Shown piece by piece: positions 60,301-63,359 of a stretch of 64,000 nt of DNA (its first letter is position 1; every line of letters starts with the position of its first letter). The notes under the pieces are model-generated. The model was not told where the DNA came from, searched no databases, and saw only the letters and a program-made list of their open reading frames with translations. Source of the DNA: Sebastes aleutianus (Eukaryota > Chordata > Actinopteri > Perciformes > Sebastidae); NCBI GenBank assembly GCA_916700875.1, contig CAKAKS010000013.1:12789596-12853595 (forward strand), given 5' to 3'. The position numbers and the translations under genes are program-made.

Positions 60301-63203
60301 TATAATCTGTTGACTAAAACTAAAATAGTTATGGTTTTCTTTGACTAAGATAAGACAAAAATACCCCAATTTTTAGGGAGCTTTCACAAGACTTTGTCCT
60401 TGTGATGGAATATTTGATACACAAGTTAACTTAAGGAAGGAACCCGGAACTGATGATGTCTTACAAAGAAGGTTTATTGAAGCTTGATCAAGGAGCAATT
60501 GTCAGGTCTCCACATTGAGGTGCTCTCTGCGTGAAGGCCTCACAACTCTGCCCTTCCTCCCTGGTGCTCAGTGTCTTACCCCTTATCATGTTTTGACTTA
60601 CTCCATTCCTCTGGCATCTCTGACCCTGGTTGCCCTAGCGACTGGCTCTACGGTCTCCACTACAGACACAGCTGTACAGATAACGGTGGCTCCTCTCGAC
60701 AGGACTCCAACCCAATAATGTCAACAGAGGGACACTCTGACAAACACTCTGACCTTTCTACCAACAAGAGAGGAATTAATGGACAATTCCATCACAGTCC
60801 TTTTGATCAAACTGATACTTTTGGTTTGTTTCATATTTAATCTGGTTCAATTTCACAGTGAGCAAATGAACACGGACCAAATAAAAAAATTATTTGCTGA
60901 GGGGCATGTACGAAGGAGCAGGGCCGTAAATGTACGCTCAGAAGTCTTTCTTATTGGTCAGAAATTTGGCGGTGGACAATGTAAACATGGAAATCAACAA
61001 GCGCAGAGAAAGCACTAATAACATGGAGCAGAACGCACTGCTAATCCGTTTGGTGATATTGGCCGTAAACCTGCTTTGGTGTGAAGAACGTTAAGGCTCA
61101 AGGTCGTTTACATGTGTCCCATGTGTCCATCTTAACCAATGCGTGTGCAGGCAAGCCAGTCCTGAAATTGGGTCGGATTTTGTTCTCACTGCAAACGAAC
61201 CACACTAGGGTTCGCTAGGAAAAGATCCGAGACCACCTCTTGCAAATGGTCTCGGACCAGTTGTTGCGGTCCGCACCAGAGTACGATTACTGCGTTCACA
61301 TCTGCCCAAACGAAACGCACCGAGGCGTTGAACCGAGCTGGATTATAACGGACTAAATGTTGGCATGTGAAAGCTCCCTTAGTCAACTAAACTTCCCTCC
61401 ATCCATTTTCTTCCGCTTATCCGGGGCCGGGTCGCAGGGGCAGCAGGCTTAACAGGGAATTCCAGATGTCCCTCTCCCCAGCAACGTTTTCCCCGAGGCG
61501 TTCAAGGCCAGACCAGATAAATAATCTCTCCAGCGTGTTCTGGGTCTGCCCCGGGGCCTCTTACTAGTTGGACGTGCCCGGAAAACCTCCAAAGGGAGGA
61601 GTCCAGGAGGATCATGATCAGATGACCGAAACACCTCAGCTGATCGCTTTCGACCCAAAGAAGCAGCGGCTCTACGCAGAGCTCCCTCCGGATGTCTGAA
61701 CTCATCACCCTATCTCTGAGGCTGAGCCCAGCCACCCTACGGAGGAAGTTTTTTTCGGCCGCTTTTATCCGCGATCTCATTCTTTCGGTCACCACCCAAA
61801 GCTCATGACCAGAGGTGAGGGTTAGATAGATCGGTAAATCGACACCACAACAGTTCGGTATAGCGCCCGCATAACTGACAGACGCCGCACCGAACCGCCT
61901 GTCTGTCTCCCGCTCCGTTTTACCCTCACTGGTGAACAATACCCCGAGATACTTCAACTCCCTCGCTTGGGGCAGTGACTCACTCCCAACCCGGAGGGGT
62001 CAATCCGCCGTTTTCCGGTAGAGAACCACGGCCTCAGACTTGGAGGTACTGACTCTCATCCCGACCGCTTCGAACATATCTGCAAACCGCCCCAGTGTGC
62101 GCTGAAGGTCACGGTCAGATGAAGCCAACAGAACCACATCATCTGCAAAGAGCAGAGACGCAATTCTGAGGTCTCCAACTAATCTTGACTAAAAGAAAAC
62201 GGGATGAAGTTGACTAAACTAAAACATTTGACACAGGACCAACACCTCTTCCTAACTGGACACAATGCGAACATCAGATTGTTTCAGTTTTTCCCAATGA
62301 AGATGTCCTAACCTGCTCCGTGCGCCAGCAAACAGGCTGATTAACGTGTCGCTTGCTTGAAAAATGGCTCACCTTGGCTCTACTTTCGCACACCTCCAAC
62401 CTATTTTCACTGGTCAAAGTTGTCAAAAAAATGGATACAAGTCAGTGAAGTCACAAGGATACACAACAGGCCAATAGAGTCACGCTAACATCCGTGTGTG
62501 TCTATCTGTAGGTGAGAGAGGATACCCCGGTTCCCCCGGCCTGCCCGGTCCTGTTTACAGGTCAGAGTCTGTGGAGAAAGGAGAACCCGGAGTCAACGCA
62601 GGCAGCGGCCTTCCTGGCTTCCCCGGACCCAGAGGTAACACTACTTCCTGTTTATTCTTTTTAGTACTGACAACTGAGACACAGACCGTATATGTGAAAC
62701 GCGATTTGAAACGTGGTTTCAGGTGACAAAGGTCTGCCAGGTCTGCCTGGTCGCCAGGGTCTGCCTGGACTTCCTGGTTACGCTGAGCAGAGTAAAGGAC
62801 AGCCAGGACAGCCTGGTTTCCCCGGGCAACCAGGCACTCCAGGCTTCCCCGGACCGAAGGGAGAAGCTGGAATCATGGGATTCCCCGGCATGTCTGGACC
62901 AAGGGTAAAGAAACACTTAACACTTAGAAACGTAAACATTCAACAAGTTCATCCGATGAGACTCAAGTTCTGACGGCTTCTTTCAGGGTGACGATGGTGC
63001 ACCTGGTTTCCCTGGCAACCCTGGAGAATCTGGTCGGCCCGGTGGAAAAGGTAAGTGTAAATATCTCAAAAAACATCTATTTATGAATACATAAATCCAT
63101 CCTTTGACTCACATGTTTTGTTCCTCAGGTGTACCTGGAGAAAGTTATGGTTATCCTGGAGGTCCAGGACCTAAAGGCCAGCCCGGAAATTCAGGCTTCC
63201 CAG
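21300..63203 (+). CDS. col4a6: Type IV collagen alpha chain, alpha-2-like branch, probably col4a6 (partial gene, 33 exons seen)
   Basis: The gene encodes a basement-membrane collagen chain that is secreted and trimerises with other alpha(IV) chains. Seen: 33 GT-AG exons totalling about 3,259 nt, of which 32 are strong. Phase is 0 through exon 13 and mostly 1 from exon 14 on, with glycine every third residue and short interruptions. A CNGT sequon lies in exon 3, a CNC pair in exon 18 and single Cys in exons 21 and 22, as in the alpha 2/4/6 branch. Family knowledge, from memory: human alpha 6 has the same 45- and 15-residue lengths for the first two segments, plus GPKGDKGPMGVPGF, EFMGFPKG and LPCIIPG. 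GPKGQKGEP, the YKGxK tail and GxVLGAxPG look more like alpha 2. The 7S exons (CGGxDCS motif) and the NC1 domain are not in the window. I infer col4a6 and cannot exclude a col4a2-like paralogue. Exon numbers below count from the first exon seen here. Confidence 0.9.
21632..22980 (-). mobile_element. Tc1/mariner element, decayed (1349 bp, about 215-bp inverted repeats)
   Basis: The ends read cagacgtaggcaaaat and, as reverse complement, cagacgtaggcaaagt, each flanked by TA, the target site of Tc1/mariner elements. Inverted repeats extend about 215 bp with few mismatches, the long-terminal arrangement known from fish Tc1 elements. The transposase on the minus strand is truncated, so the copy cannot be autonomous. 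Confidence 0.93.
21846..22634 (-). pseudogene. Tc1 transposase, C-terminally deleted (262 aa)
   Basis: The reading starts MLFGIMVCTTLNMDHRKLR. An N-terminal paired-like helix-turn-helix region (RKNIIDLHVKGKGYKTISKQ) is followed by the GRKRK basic stretch, and the first catalytic Asp is in VLWTDETKLELFG. After GILERNVLPSVRKLGLS the frame runs into the terminal repeat. The second Asp (the DNDPKH region) and the final catalytic residue expected in a full protein of about 340 aa are gone. The start may be MDHRKLRR, 12 residues in. Confidence 0.9.
24213..24257 (+). CDS. col4a6: Collagen IV exon 2, 15 aa
   Basis: Reads GPMGVPGFQGTDGVP, with a gtaagt donor and phase 0-0. Human alpha 6 has GPMGVPGF followed by LGINGIP at this point (from memory), one of the better pointers to col4a6. 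Confidence 0.92.
24551..24612 (+). repeat. Short GTTAC/GTTATGTT minisatellite
   Basis: Repeats of gttgttacgttacgtt with ttatgtt variants, the same motif as 28133-28334 and 43571-43786. Confidence 0.8.
24855..24974 (+). CDS. col4a6: Collagen IV exon 3, 40 aa, with CNGT sequon
   Basis: Begins GHPGQDGGRG and contains GLDGCNGTRG. The Cys followed by an N-glycosylation sequon is shared by alpha 2 and alpha 6, whereas alpha 4 has HNGS here as I recall. A four-residue GYGI interruption follows. Acceptor gtag, donor gtgagg, phase 0-0. Confidence 0.93.
25103..25165 (+). CDS. col4a6: Collagen IV exon 4, 21 aa, start of a helix interruption
   Basis: Reads GPFGPKGQKGEP followed by RYISDNGIT, which opens a 12-residue interruption completed in exon 5. 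Human alpha 2 has GPKGQKGEPY at the same place (memory), an alpha 2-like trait in a mostly alpha 6-like chain. Phase 0-0, donor gtaagg. Confidence 0.92.
25172..25210 (+). repeat. (CTT)n tract after exon 4
   Basis: A run of cttcttcttctt just after the exon 4 donor. Confidence 0.85.
25297..25730 (-). mobile_element. Family B MITE, reversed and 3'-incomplete
   Basis: Begins ttaaagggacagtttgtagg and contains ggttgcagattgcaacc. The right end decays near 25730 without a matching TTAA terminus. Confidence 0.65.
25934..25969 (+). CDS. col4a6: Collagen IV exon 5, 12 aa
   Basis: Reads SLPGLQGTDGQP, with acceptor tag and donor gtaaga. It closes the interruption begun in exon 4 and restores Gly-X-Y. 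Phase 0-0. Confidence 0.88.
26067..26129 (+). CDS. col4a6: Collagen IV exon 6, 21 aa
   Basis: Seven perfect triplets from GFRGPDG to GPEGFS. Acceptor ctgcag, donor gtatgt, phase 0-0. Confidence 0.92.
26353..26847 (+). mobile_element. TTAA-flanked MITE, family A
   Basis: Begins ttaaaggtcccatattat and ends aatatgggacctttaa. It lies in the intron between exons 6 and 7. Confidence 0.87.
27221..27256 (+). CDS. col4a6: Collagen IV exon 7, 12 aa
   Basis: Reads GPPGPPGPPGPM. Acceptor cttcag, donor gtaagt, phase 0-0. Confidence 0.92.
27383..27424 (+). CDS. col4a6: Collagen IV exon 8, 14 aa
   Basis: Reads GSRSDGYEGEKGDK, with a short interruption at GSRSD. Human alpha 6 has GFQGEKGVKGDVG here (memory), so this exon joins naturally to either 9a or 9b, both of which begin GDVGLPG. 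Donor gtatgc, phase 0-0. Confidence 0.9.
27425..28132. other. Intron after exon 8, no feature recognised
   Basis: No exon or repeat that I can support. Confidence 0.5.
28133..28334 (+). repeat. 13-bp minisatellite (gttacgttacgtt)
   Basis: About fifteen units with period 13, degenerating at the right end into gttacgctacgat. It translates in all frames as low-complexity peptide and is not coding. Confidence 0.9.
28351..28405. repeat. Perfect 26-bp palindrome, 3-nt loop
   Basis: The arms aagagatgtttcttttctat.. and its exact reverse complement flank cgt. It lies 17 bp after the 13-bp minisatellite. Confidence 0.9.
28406..29742. other. Intron, mostly featureless
   Basis: Contains a CTC triplet tract (28726-28756). 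No exon supported. Confidence 0.5.
29743..30412. mobile_element. Tc1-like remnant with about 255-bp inverted arms
   Basis: The left arm starts ttggaaagcctgtttattta, and the right arm ends in its reverse complement. The arms match over about 255 bp with few differences. The loop of about 160 bp encodes the C-terminal end of a Tc1-type transposase (30001-30165). The rest of the transposase is deleted. Confidence 0.85.
30001..30165 (+). pseudogene. C-terminal fragment of Tc1-type transposase
   Basis: Reads ADLQRVLVEEWNAIPKQRV then TRLVTSMRRRCQAVVAAYG, the typical tail of fish Tc1-like transposases (EEWNAIPQ..LVTSMRRRCQAV). No catalytic region remains. Confidence 0.8.
30431..30459 (+). repeat. 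(ATCT)n microsatellite
   Basis: About seven atct units between the two Tc1-type elements. Confidence 0.93.
30462..32373. mobile_element. Tc1-type termini enclosing a minisatellite (1.9 kb)
   Basis: The left end tacactatctggcccaaag.. and the reverse complement of the right end (tagactacctggtcaaaag..), both continuing into tatgtggaca, form inverted termini of the kind seen in fish Tc1/mariner MITEs, each bounded by TA. Almost all of the interior is the 27-bp array. Confidence 0.72.
30690..32316 (+). repeat. 27-bp minisatellite with higher-order structure (about 60 units)
   Basis: The core unit is ggttaggtttaggcaacaaa plus agtactt, with variants (gatttagaaaacata, tatagtcagcaaaa, aggagaaaaaaa). 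A multi-unit block is repeated: tacttgattagttttagtca begins at 31061, 31523 and, with small changes, 32040, giving a period of 462 and then 517 bp. The 27-bp period keeps several frames open, so the long ORFs here are artefacts. Confidence 0.92.
32400..32580 (+). promoter_or_regulatory. Long pyrimidine tract before exon 9a
   Basis: About 150 nt dominated by C and T upstream of the exon 9a acceptor. This is far longer than an ordinary polypyrimidine tract and could bind PTB-type splicing regulators (inference). Confidence 0.5.
32592..32681 (+). CDS. col4a6: Collagen IV exon 9a, 30 aa, alpha 2-like interruption
   Basis: Begins GDVGLPGPSGTPG, then runs into the interruption GSLRSEQTLTIYK and ends GDK. 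Phase 0-0, donor gtaaca. The YKGDK end resembles the YKGEKG of alpha 2 and alpha 4 (memory). It shares its GDVGLPG start, phase and near-identical length with exon 9b, so the two look like a duplicated exon. A 150-nt pyrimidine tract lies upstream, and a CA repeat starts 35 nt beyond the exon end. Confidence 0.9.
32716..32783 (+). repeat. (CA)34 starting 35 nt beyond exon 9a
   Basis: A pure CA run. Intronic CA repeats near a donor are known hnRNP L binding sites, so a regulatory role in splicing exon 9a is possible (inference). Confidence 0.95.
33140..33603. repeat. TTAA-flanked MITE family C (33398-33603) and related upstream segment
   Basis: 33398-33603 begins ttaaagggttagtttgga and ends gaactatccctttaa. 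The segment at 33200-33360 carries the same internal blocks as the fold-back at 41805-42517 (aggagttgctggtctac). Confidence 0.7.
33770..33900. repeat. Imperfect inverted repeat
   Basis: aacttggtgttcctg.. with tttcaaccacatct is answered by agatgtggttgaa.. with aaacaccaagt, forming arms of about 40 bp. Confidence 0.6.
34195..34262 (+). promoter_or_regulatory. C-rich pyrimidine tract before exon 9b
   Basis: Runs of eight and fourteen C separated by cgtctt, about 80-140 nt upstream of the exon 9b acceptor. They could bind poly-C or PTB proteins (inference). Confidence 0.45.
34338..34430 (+). CDS. col4a6: Collagen IV exon 9b, 31 aa, alpha 6-like interruption
   Basis: Begins GDVGLPGDPGQP and contains the interruption GVVEFVGFPK, then GDKGMQ. 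Phase 0-0, donor gtttgt, which is weaker than its neighbours. Human alpha 6 has GDVGLPG followed by ELEFMGFPKGKKG (memory), the strongest single clue to col4a6. It may be used in tandem with 9a or instead of it. Confidence 0.9.
34813..35340. mobile_element. Head-to-head fold-back of family A MITE
   Basis: 34813-35099 is the left part of family A in + orientation, and 35107-35340 is the same part in reverse, ending atatgggacctttaa. The right part of the element is absent, so the result is a long hairpin with TTAA at both outer ends. Confidence 0.85.
35940..35993 (+). CDS. col4a6: Collagen IV exon 10, 18 aa
   Basis: Reads GEQGPKGIRGFTGTPGRP. Acceptor caaag, donor gtaagt, phase 0-0. It follows either exon 9a or 9b without breaking glycine spacing. 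Confidence 0.92.
36262..36359 (+). repeat. (ATT)n followed by (GTA)n microsatellite
   Basis: About 20 ATT-type units followed by about 9 GTA units. Confidence 0.93.
36358..37088. repeat. AT-rich element with actttataataaccat termini
   Basis: The left actttataataaccattatt is answered at the right by aataatggttattataaagt followed by gttacc, and the interior repeats acatctataaac-type motifs. It is the same family as 58296-59714; the first bases of the left end seem replaced by the GTA repeat. Confidence 0.72.
37260..37766 (-). mobile_element. TTAA-flanked MITE, family A, next to exon 11
   Basis: Reversed copy, starting ttaaaggtcactatcatg and ending caatatgggacctttaa, 22 bp before the exon 11 acceptor. 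Confidence 0.88.
37789..37851 (+). CDS. col4a6: Collagen IV exon 11, 21 aa
   Basis: Seven triplets from GPFGFRG to GYPGAR, donor gtaaga, phase 0-0. The acceptor lies only 22 bp after the end of a MITE (37260-37766), so the branch-point region is transposon-derived. Confidence 0.92.
37998..38042 (+). CDS. col4a6: Collagen IV exon 12, 15 aa
   Basis: Reads GPPGFNGPPGALGQR. Acceptor ttcag, donor gtgggt followed by a T run, phase 0-0. Confidence 0.92.
38092..38127 (+). repeat. (GAGTAT)n tract
   Basis: About five gagtat units leading into the palindrome at 38124. Confidence 0.9.
38124..38169. repeat. 22-bp near-perfect palindrome, 2-nt loop
   Basis: gagcattttcagtttctatg.. and its reverse complement with one mismatch, directly following a hexamer repeat. 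Confidence 0.88.
38872..38925 (+). CDS. col4a6: Collagen IV exon 13, 18 aa
   Basis: Reads GLGGTPGFPGQPGYVGPK. Acceptor gacag, donor gtaaat, phase 0-0. Confidence 0.92.
39238..39630 (+). repeat. Tandem array of tatctcaaaataatgact units
   Basis: About 20 units of roughly 20 bp alternating tagtatctcaaaataatga and ttgtatttcaaaataatga. It lies in the intron before exon 14. Confidence 0.9.
39963..40032 (+). CDS. col4a6: Collagen IV exon 14, phase switch from 0 to 1
   Basis: Reads GDQGDPGAPGPSTYVNDLG, then TSVQ and the first base of a glycine codon. It carries an interruption (STYVNDLGTSVQ). At 70 nt it is the first exon ending in phase 1, a phase kept for most later exons. Donor gtaaca. Confidence 0.9.
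40127..40252 (+). CDS. col4a6: Collagen IV exon 15, 42 codons
   Basis: Starts PTGDPGFSGLPG after the split glycine, runs perfect triplets to GQPGIG, then enters a glycine-rich interruption GGGFGGGFNSG. Acceptor ctgtag, donor gtaata, phase 1-1. Confidence 0.92.
40346..40498 (+). CDS. col4a6: Collagen IV exon 16, 51 codons
   Basis: Starts RLGSSGFPGTPG and ends GLQGPTT plus one base. The donor was chosen by phase: gtaggt at 40499 leaves one base and joins exon 17 as TTSSPPGEPG, whereas the gttcac four bases later would break the frame. Acceptor ttcag, phase 1-1. Confidence 0.88.
40873..41225 (-). repeat. Tandem array of tcattattttgagaaagttt units (opposite sense to 39238-39630)
   Basis: About 16 units. 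On the minus strand they read ctcaaaataatga, the core of the array at 39238-39630; the final units (agatactaagtcattatttt) match it best. Confidence 0.9.
41805..42517. mobile_element. Fold-back MITE, family C (713 bp)
   Basis: The left end ttgaagggatagtttgga and right end ccaaactatccctttaa are inverted. The two halves mirror each other over most of their length, meeting near 42135-42165 (ggtctacagctgcctcgatc against agcggtagaccagcaa). No ORF of note. Confidence 0.8.
42518..43264. other. Intron before exon 17, no feature recognised
   Basis: No exon or repeat that I can support. Confidence 0.5.
43265..43339 (+). CDS. col4a6: Collagen IV exon 17, 25 codons
   Basis: Reads SPPGEPGLPGPRGEPG and continues to GHNGFRG. 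Acceptor tgcag, donor gtacac, phase 1-1. A dispersed repeat begins within about ten bases of the donor. Confidence 0.91.
43571..43786 (+). repeat. Pentamer array (GATAC, GATAG, GTTAC)
   Basis: Runs of gatac, then gttac, gatag, gttac again and gctac, all 5-bp units in one array inside the hAT element. Confidence 0.93.
44401..44649 (+). CDS. 82-codon ORF inside the hAT element, function unknown
   Basis: Starts MTGKGKSFSLNEKHSARGKR; basic, with a late CAIC and a distant Cys (RCAICRAAEGGAGKLAACLE). A zinc-ribbon remnant of a transposase tail is conceivable, but the spacing does not fit a family I know. It may be non-coding. Confidence 0.2.
   Translation: MTGKGKSFSLNEKHSARGKRLWVKTPSSSGLVVPETLPIGTSSARLPPRRYRVRERGVRCAICRAAEGGAGKLAACLESEPE
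45673..45830 (+). CDS. col4a6: Collagen IV exon 18, CNC cysteine pair
   Basis: Starts DPGNCNCLGGGTSGLPG. A Cys-X-Cys pair here is typical of the alpha 2/4/6 branch (alpha 2 CRC, alpha 4 and 6 CAC, from memory) and is absent from alpha 1-like chains as I recall. It continues as Gly-X-Y to GVQGAP. Acceptor caag, donor gtaagt, phase 1-0. Confidence 0.93.
45954..46136 (+). CDS. col4a6: Collagen IV exon 19, 61 aa
   Basis: Begins GRSGSSGGFGRKGEKG, then an interruption TPYYPNQGLG before VKGELGATG and continued triplets to GAPGPP. Acceptor ttcag, donor gtgagt, phase 0-0. Confidence 0.93.
46216..46399 (+). CDS. col4a6: Collagen IV exon 20, 61 codons
   Basis: Begins GDAGFGTVGEKGFPG and ends GQPGSPGQRG, the last glycine split by the intron. 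There is a short GIGYAG interruption. Acceptor tgcag, donor gtaagt, phase 0-1. Confidence 0.93.
46400..47164. other. Intron after exon 20, no feature recognised
   Basis: No exon or repeat that I can support. Confidence 0.5.
47165..47951. mobile_element. Family B MITE, long copy with an internal insertion
   Basis: Begins ttaaaggtccagggtgtagg and ends cacactggtcctttaa, with ttgcaatctgcaaccac near the right end. The middle holds a gtttaagtttaggcgacc-type repeat (about 47500-47700), probably a nested insertion. Confidence 0.78.
47948..48465 (+). mobile_element. TTAA-flanked MITE, family A, abutting a family B copy
   Basis: Begins ttaaaggtcccatattat and ends gatatgggacctttaa. Its left TTAA is also the right TTAA of the family B element. 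Confidence 0.88.
48466..49293. other. Intron before exon 21; CT and ATCC tracts only
   Basis: CT-rich (49188-49222) and (ATCC)n (49224-49252) tracts precede the exon 21 acceptor. Otherwise featureless. Confidence 0.55.
49294..49338 (+). CDS. col4a6: Collagen IV exon 21, Cys-containing interruption
   Basis: Reads ENSCEGVIDAGEGTG, almost wholly non-collagenous. With exon 22 it forms the interruption with two Cys that alpha 2 also has at this place (QIDC and, later, PGC; memory). Acceptor tccag, donor gtgggt, phase 1-1. It is weaker on its own but fits phase exactly. Confidence 0.8.
49635..49882 (-). repeat. Reverse copy of the 5949-6415 repeat
   Basis: Contains ctaacgttaggctataaacg and tagcatcgccctgggttccc, the reverse complements of blocks in the copy near the left end. 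Confidence 0.7.
49945..50130 (-). repeat. Reverse fragment of the 480-bp repeat
   Basis: Contains aatgtctcatttgcatattt and acttgtaatacaaatac, the reverse complement of the repeat at 9660-10145. Confidence 0.8.
50344..51060. mobile_element. Fold-back element, about 200-bp inverted arms
   Basis: Left gggcgccatattggacctgg and, further in, atttcaacgagtcgctatta are answered at the right by atgactcgttgaaat and ccaatatggcgcccac. No transposase. Confidence 0.75.
51061..52052. other. Intron, no feature recognised
   Basis: Holds a G-rich run at 51719-51731 and an ATA tract near 51862; nothing else identified. Confidence 0.5.
52053..52455 (+). mobile_element. Family C MITE, right end truncated
   Basis: Begins ttaaagggatagttcggg and shares ggtacttctccatagtcagt with the other copies. 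It ends near ctgctgcccccgtccaca without the second terminus. Confidence 0.72.
52634..52705 (+). CDS. col4a6: Collagen IV exon 22, LPCTIPG
   Basis: Reads QVLPCTIPGEGGDPGYPG and continues to GRPG. Human alpha 6 has LPCIIPG here (memory). Acceptor accag, donor gtagga, phase 1-1. Confidence 0.92.
52946..53077 (+). mobile_element. Family B MITE, minimal 132-bp copy
   Basis: Begins ttaaagggactgtgtgtagg and ends ttcacactgtccctttaa; the TTAA termini are intact and the interior is short. Confidence 0.85.
53338..53445 (+). CDS. col4a6: Collagen IV exon 23, 36 codons
   Basis: Reads LKGEPGFPGDPGRPG and continues in perfect triplets to GQPGPQG. Acceptor gtcag, donor gtaaac, phase 1-1. Confidence 0.93.
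53577..53795 (+). CDS. col4a6: Collagen IV exon 24, 73 codons (longest)
   Basis: Begins FPGPRGDPGLPG, has an interruption QRTQDFDGG, then GDVLGATPGGPG and triplets to GGPGSPG. Human alpha 2 has GEVLGAQPG and alpha 6 has GDIFGAENG at the corresponding place (memory). It contains an RGD tripeptide. Acceptor tgcag, donor gtgggt, phase 1-1. Confidence 0.93.
53859..54722. mobile_element. hAT-type non-autonomous element (864 bp) with internal array
   Basis: The ends caggggtcagcaacctt and ggttgctgacccctg are inverted, and flanks cactagtg and cattaggg match at 6 of 8 bases, consistent with an old hAT target duplication. The centre is the tandem array at 54045-54535. Confidence 0.82.
54045..54535. 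repeat. Tandem array (about 41-bp unit) inside the hAT element
   Basis: Units of gtaatattacgagaataaag plus tcataacttaacgagaaaaa, about eleven copies, with reversed units at the right end. Confidence 0.9.
54748..55400. other. Intron before exon 25, AT-rich, no feature recognised
   Basis: An AT microsatellite at 54757-54775 and a run of tagtagtggt-type units near 55325-55360. No exon. Confidence 0.5.
55405..55563 (+). CDS. col4a6: Collagen IV exon 25, 53 codons
   Basis: Begins GDGRFGVPGLKGERG, runs to GLPGLPSGPTFSLPG (interruption) and ends GPSGQPG. Acceptor gtcag, donor gtgagg, phase 1-1. Confidence 0.93.
55967..55975 (+). CDS. col4a6: Possible 9-nt collagen IV microexon (CQG)
   Basis: Nine bases, gctgccaag, lie between a tag acceptor and a gtgaga donor. 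In phase 1-1 they would add Cys-Gln-Gly between exons 25 and 27 and keep glycine spacing. Human alpha 4 has a Cys (HSCERG) upstream of its GPAGMKG segment (memory), and exon 27 has GPAGMKG, so a Cys here is plausible. A match this short is expected about once by chance in a 4.2-kb intron without scoring the donor, and the polypyrimidine tract is poor. Confidence 0.35.
55984..56520. other. Intron, (CATC)n tract then featureless
   Basis: catccatccatccatcc at 55991-56010. Nothing else recognised. Confidence 0.5.
56520..56965. repeat. Inverted motif pair plus a 55-bp tandem duplication
   Basis: cagatgcaggaaggacagct near 56530 is answered by agctgtccttcctgcatctg near 56838. The block starting catctgtcagtttaaactgt is present twice, at 56851 and 56906 (period 55). 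Confidence 0.8.
56966..58290. other. Intron, no feature recognised
   Basis: No exon or repeat that I can support; the ORFs here are short and featureless. Confidence 0.45.
58296..59714. mobile_element. AT-rich element with ggtaacactttataa termini, containing a nested MITE
   Basis: Left ggtaacactttataataacc and right ggttgttataaagtgttacc are inverted. The family B-like MITE at 58347-59117 sits inside its left arm. The same outer family is at 36358-37088. Confidence 0.82.
58347..59117. mobile_element. TTAA-flanked MITE (family B-like, GC-rich interior), nested
   Basis: Begins ttaaagggactgtttgtaag and ends ttacaaacagtccctttaa. The GC-rich centre holds two short ORFs without known domains. Confidence 0.82.
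59822..59992 (+). CDS. col4a6: Collagen IV exon 27, 57 codons
   Basis: Begins FPGRKGDRGDPGFPGPAG, with an RGD tripeptide, then GMKGTPGLPG and a GPGTREG interruption, ending GIPGRKG. Acceptor gccag, donor gtaagc, phase 1-1. Confidence 0.93.
60082..60225 (+). CDS. col4a6: Collagen IV exon 28, 48 codons
   Basis: Begins ESGFPGLMGFPGLPG, with perfect triplets to GYSGQKG. Acceptor cacag, donor gtagag, phase 1-1. Confidence 0.93.
60226..61390. other. Intron after exon 28, no clear feature
   Basis: gactaaaac-type motifs at 60310-60350 recur at 62180-62225, probably one repeat split by the sequence between. The plus-strand ORFs at 60515-60840 have no recognisable domain. Confidence 0.4.
61395..62190 (-). 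pseudogene. LINE 3' fragment: end of reverse transcriptase and C-terminal region
   Basis: On the minus strand, about 62160-62126 encodes SLLFADDVVLLAS, the RT catalytic motif. It is followed by KYLGVLFTSEGK, GHELWVVTERMRSRIKAAE, FLRRVAGLSLRDRV and KRPRGRPRTRWRDYLS, the conserved tail of a fish non-LTR retrotransposon. There are internal deletions and a frame change, and the 5' part is missing. Class (Rex1 or a relative) is uncertain. Confidence 0.88.
62512..62634 (+). CDS. col4a6: Collagen IV exon 29, 41 codons
   Basis: Begins ERGYPGSPGLPGPV, then an interruption YRSESVEKG, then GEPGVNAGSG and ending GFPGPRG. Acceptor tgtag, donor gtaaca, phase 1-1. Confidence 0.92.
62723..62904 (+). CDS. 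col4a6: Collagen IV exon 30, 61 codons
   Basis: Begins DKGLPGLPGRQG, has an interruption YAEQSKG, then triplets to GFPGMSGPR. Acceptor ttcag, donor gtaaag, phase 1-0. Confidence 0.93.
62987..63050 (+). CDS. col4a6: Collagen IV exon 31, 21 codons
   Basis: Reads GDDGAPGFPGNPG, then GESGRPGGKG. Acceptor ttcag, donor gtaagt, phase 0-1. Confidence 0.92.
63129..63203 (+). CDS. col4a6: Collagen IV exon 32, last seen, 25 codons
   Basis: Reads VPGESYGYPGGPGPKG and continues to GNSGFPG. Acceptor ctcag, donor gtaaga, phase 1-1. The gene must continue past the right edge to further triple-helix exons and the NC1 domain. Confidence 0.92.
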
Positions 63204-63359
63204 GTAAGACTCACCACAACCACACCTTACCTAAATATCACTGTCTTTCCTCTGGAATGACCAACAGGAGCTCCTTTAAACTGTTTTTAACTTTAGAAAA
63301 CATTGTTAAAACCCACAATACACAAGTTATGTATTCACATTTCTTTATACAAAATTGTA

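Noticed and set aside
61449..61957. Possible host gene on the minus strand
   Set aside because: The residues match the tail of a non-LTR retrotransposon, and the reading is broken and truncated.
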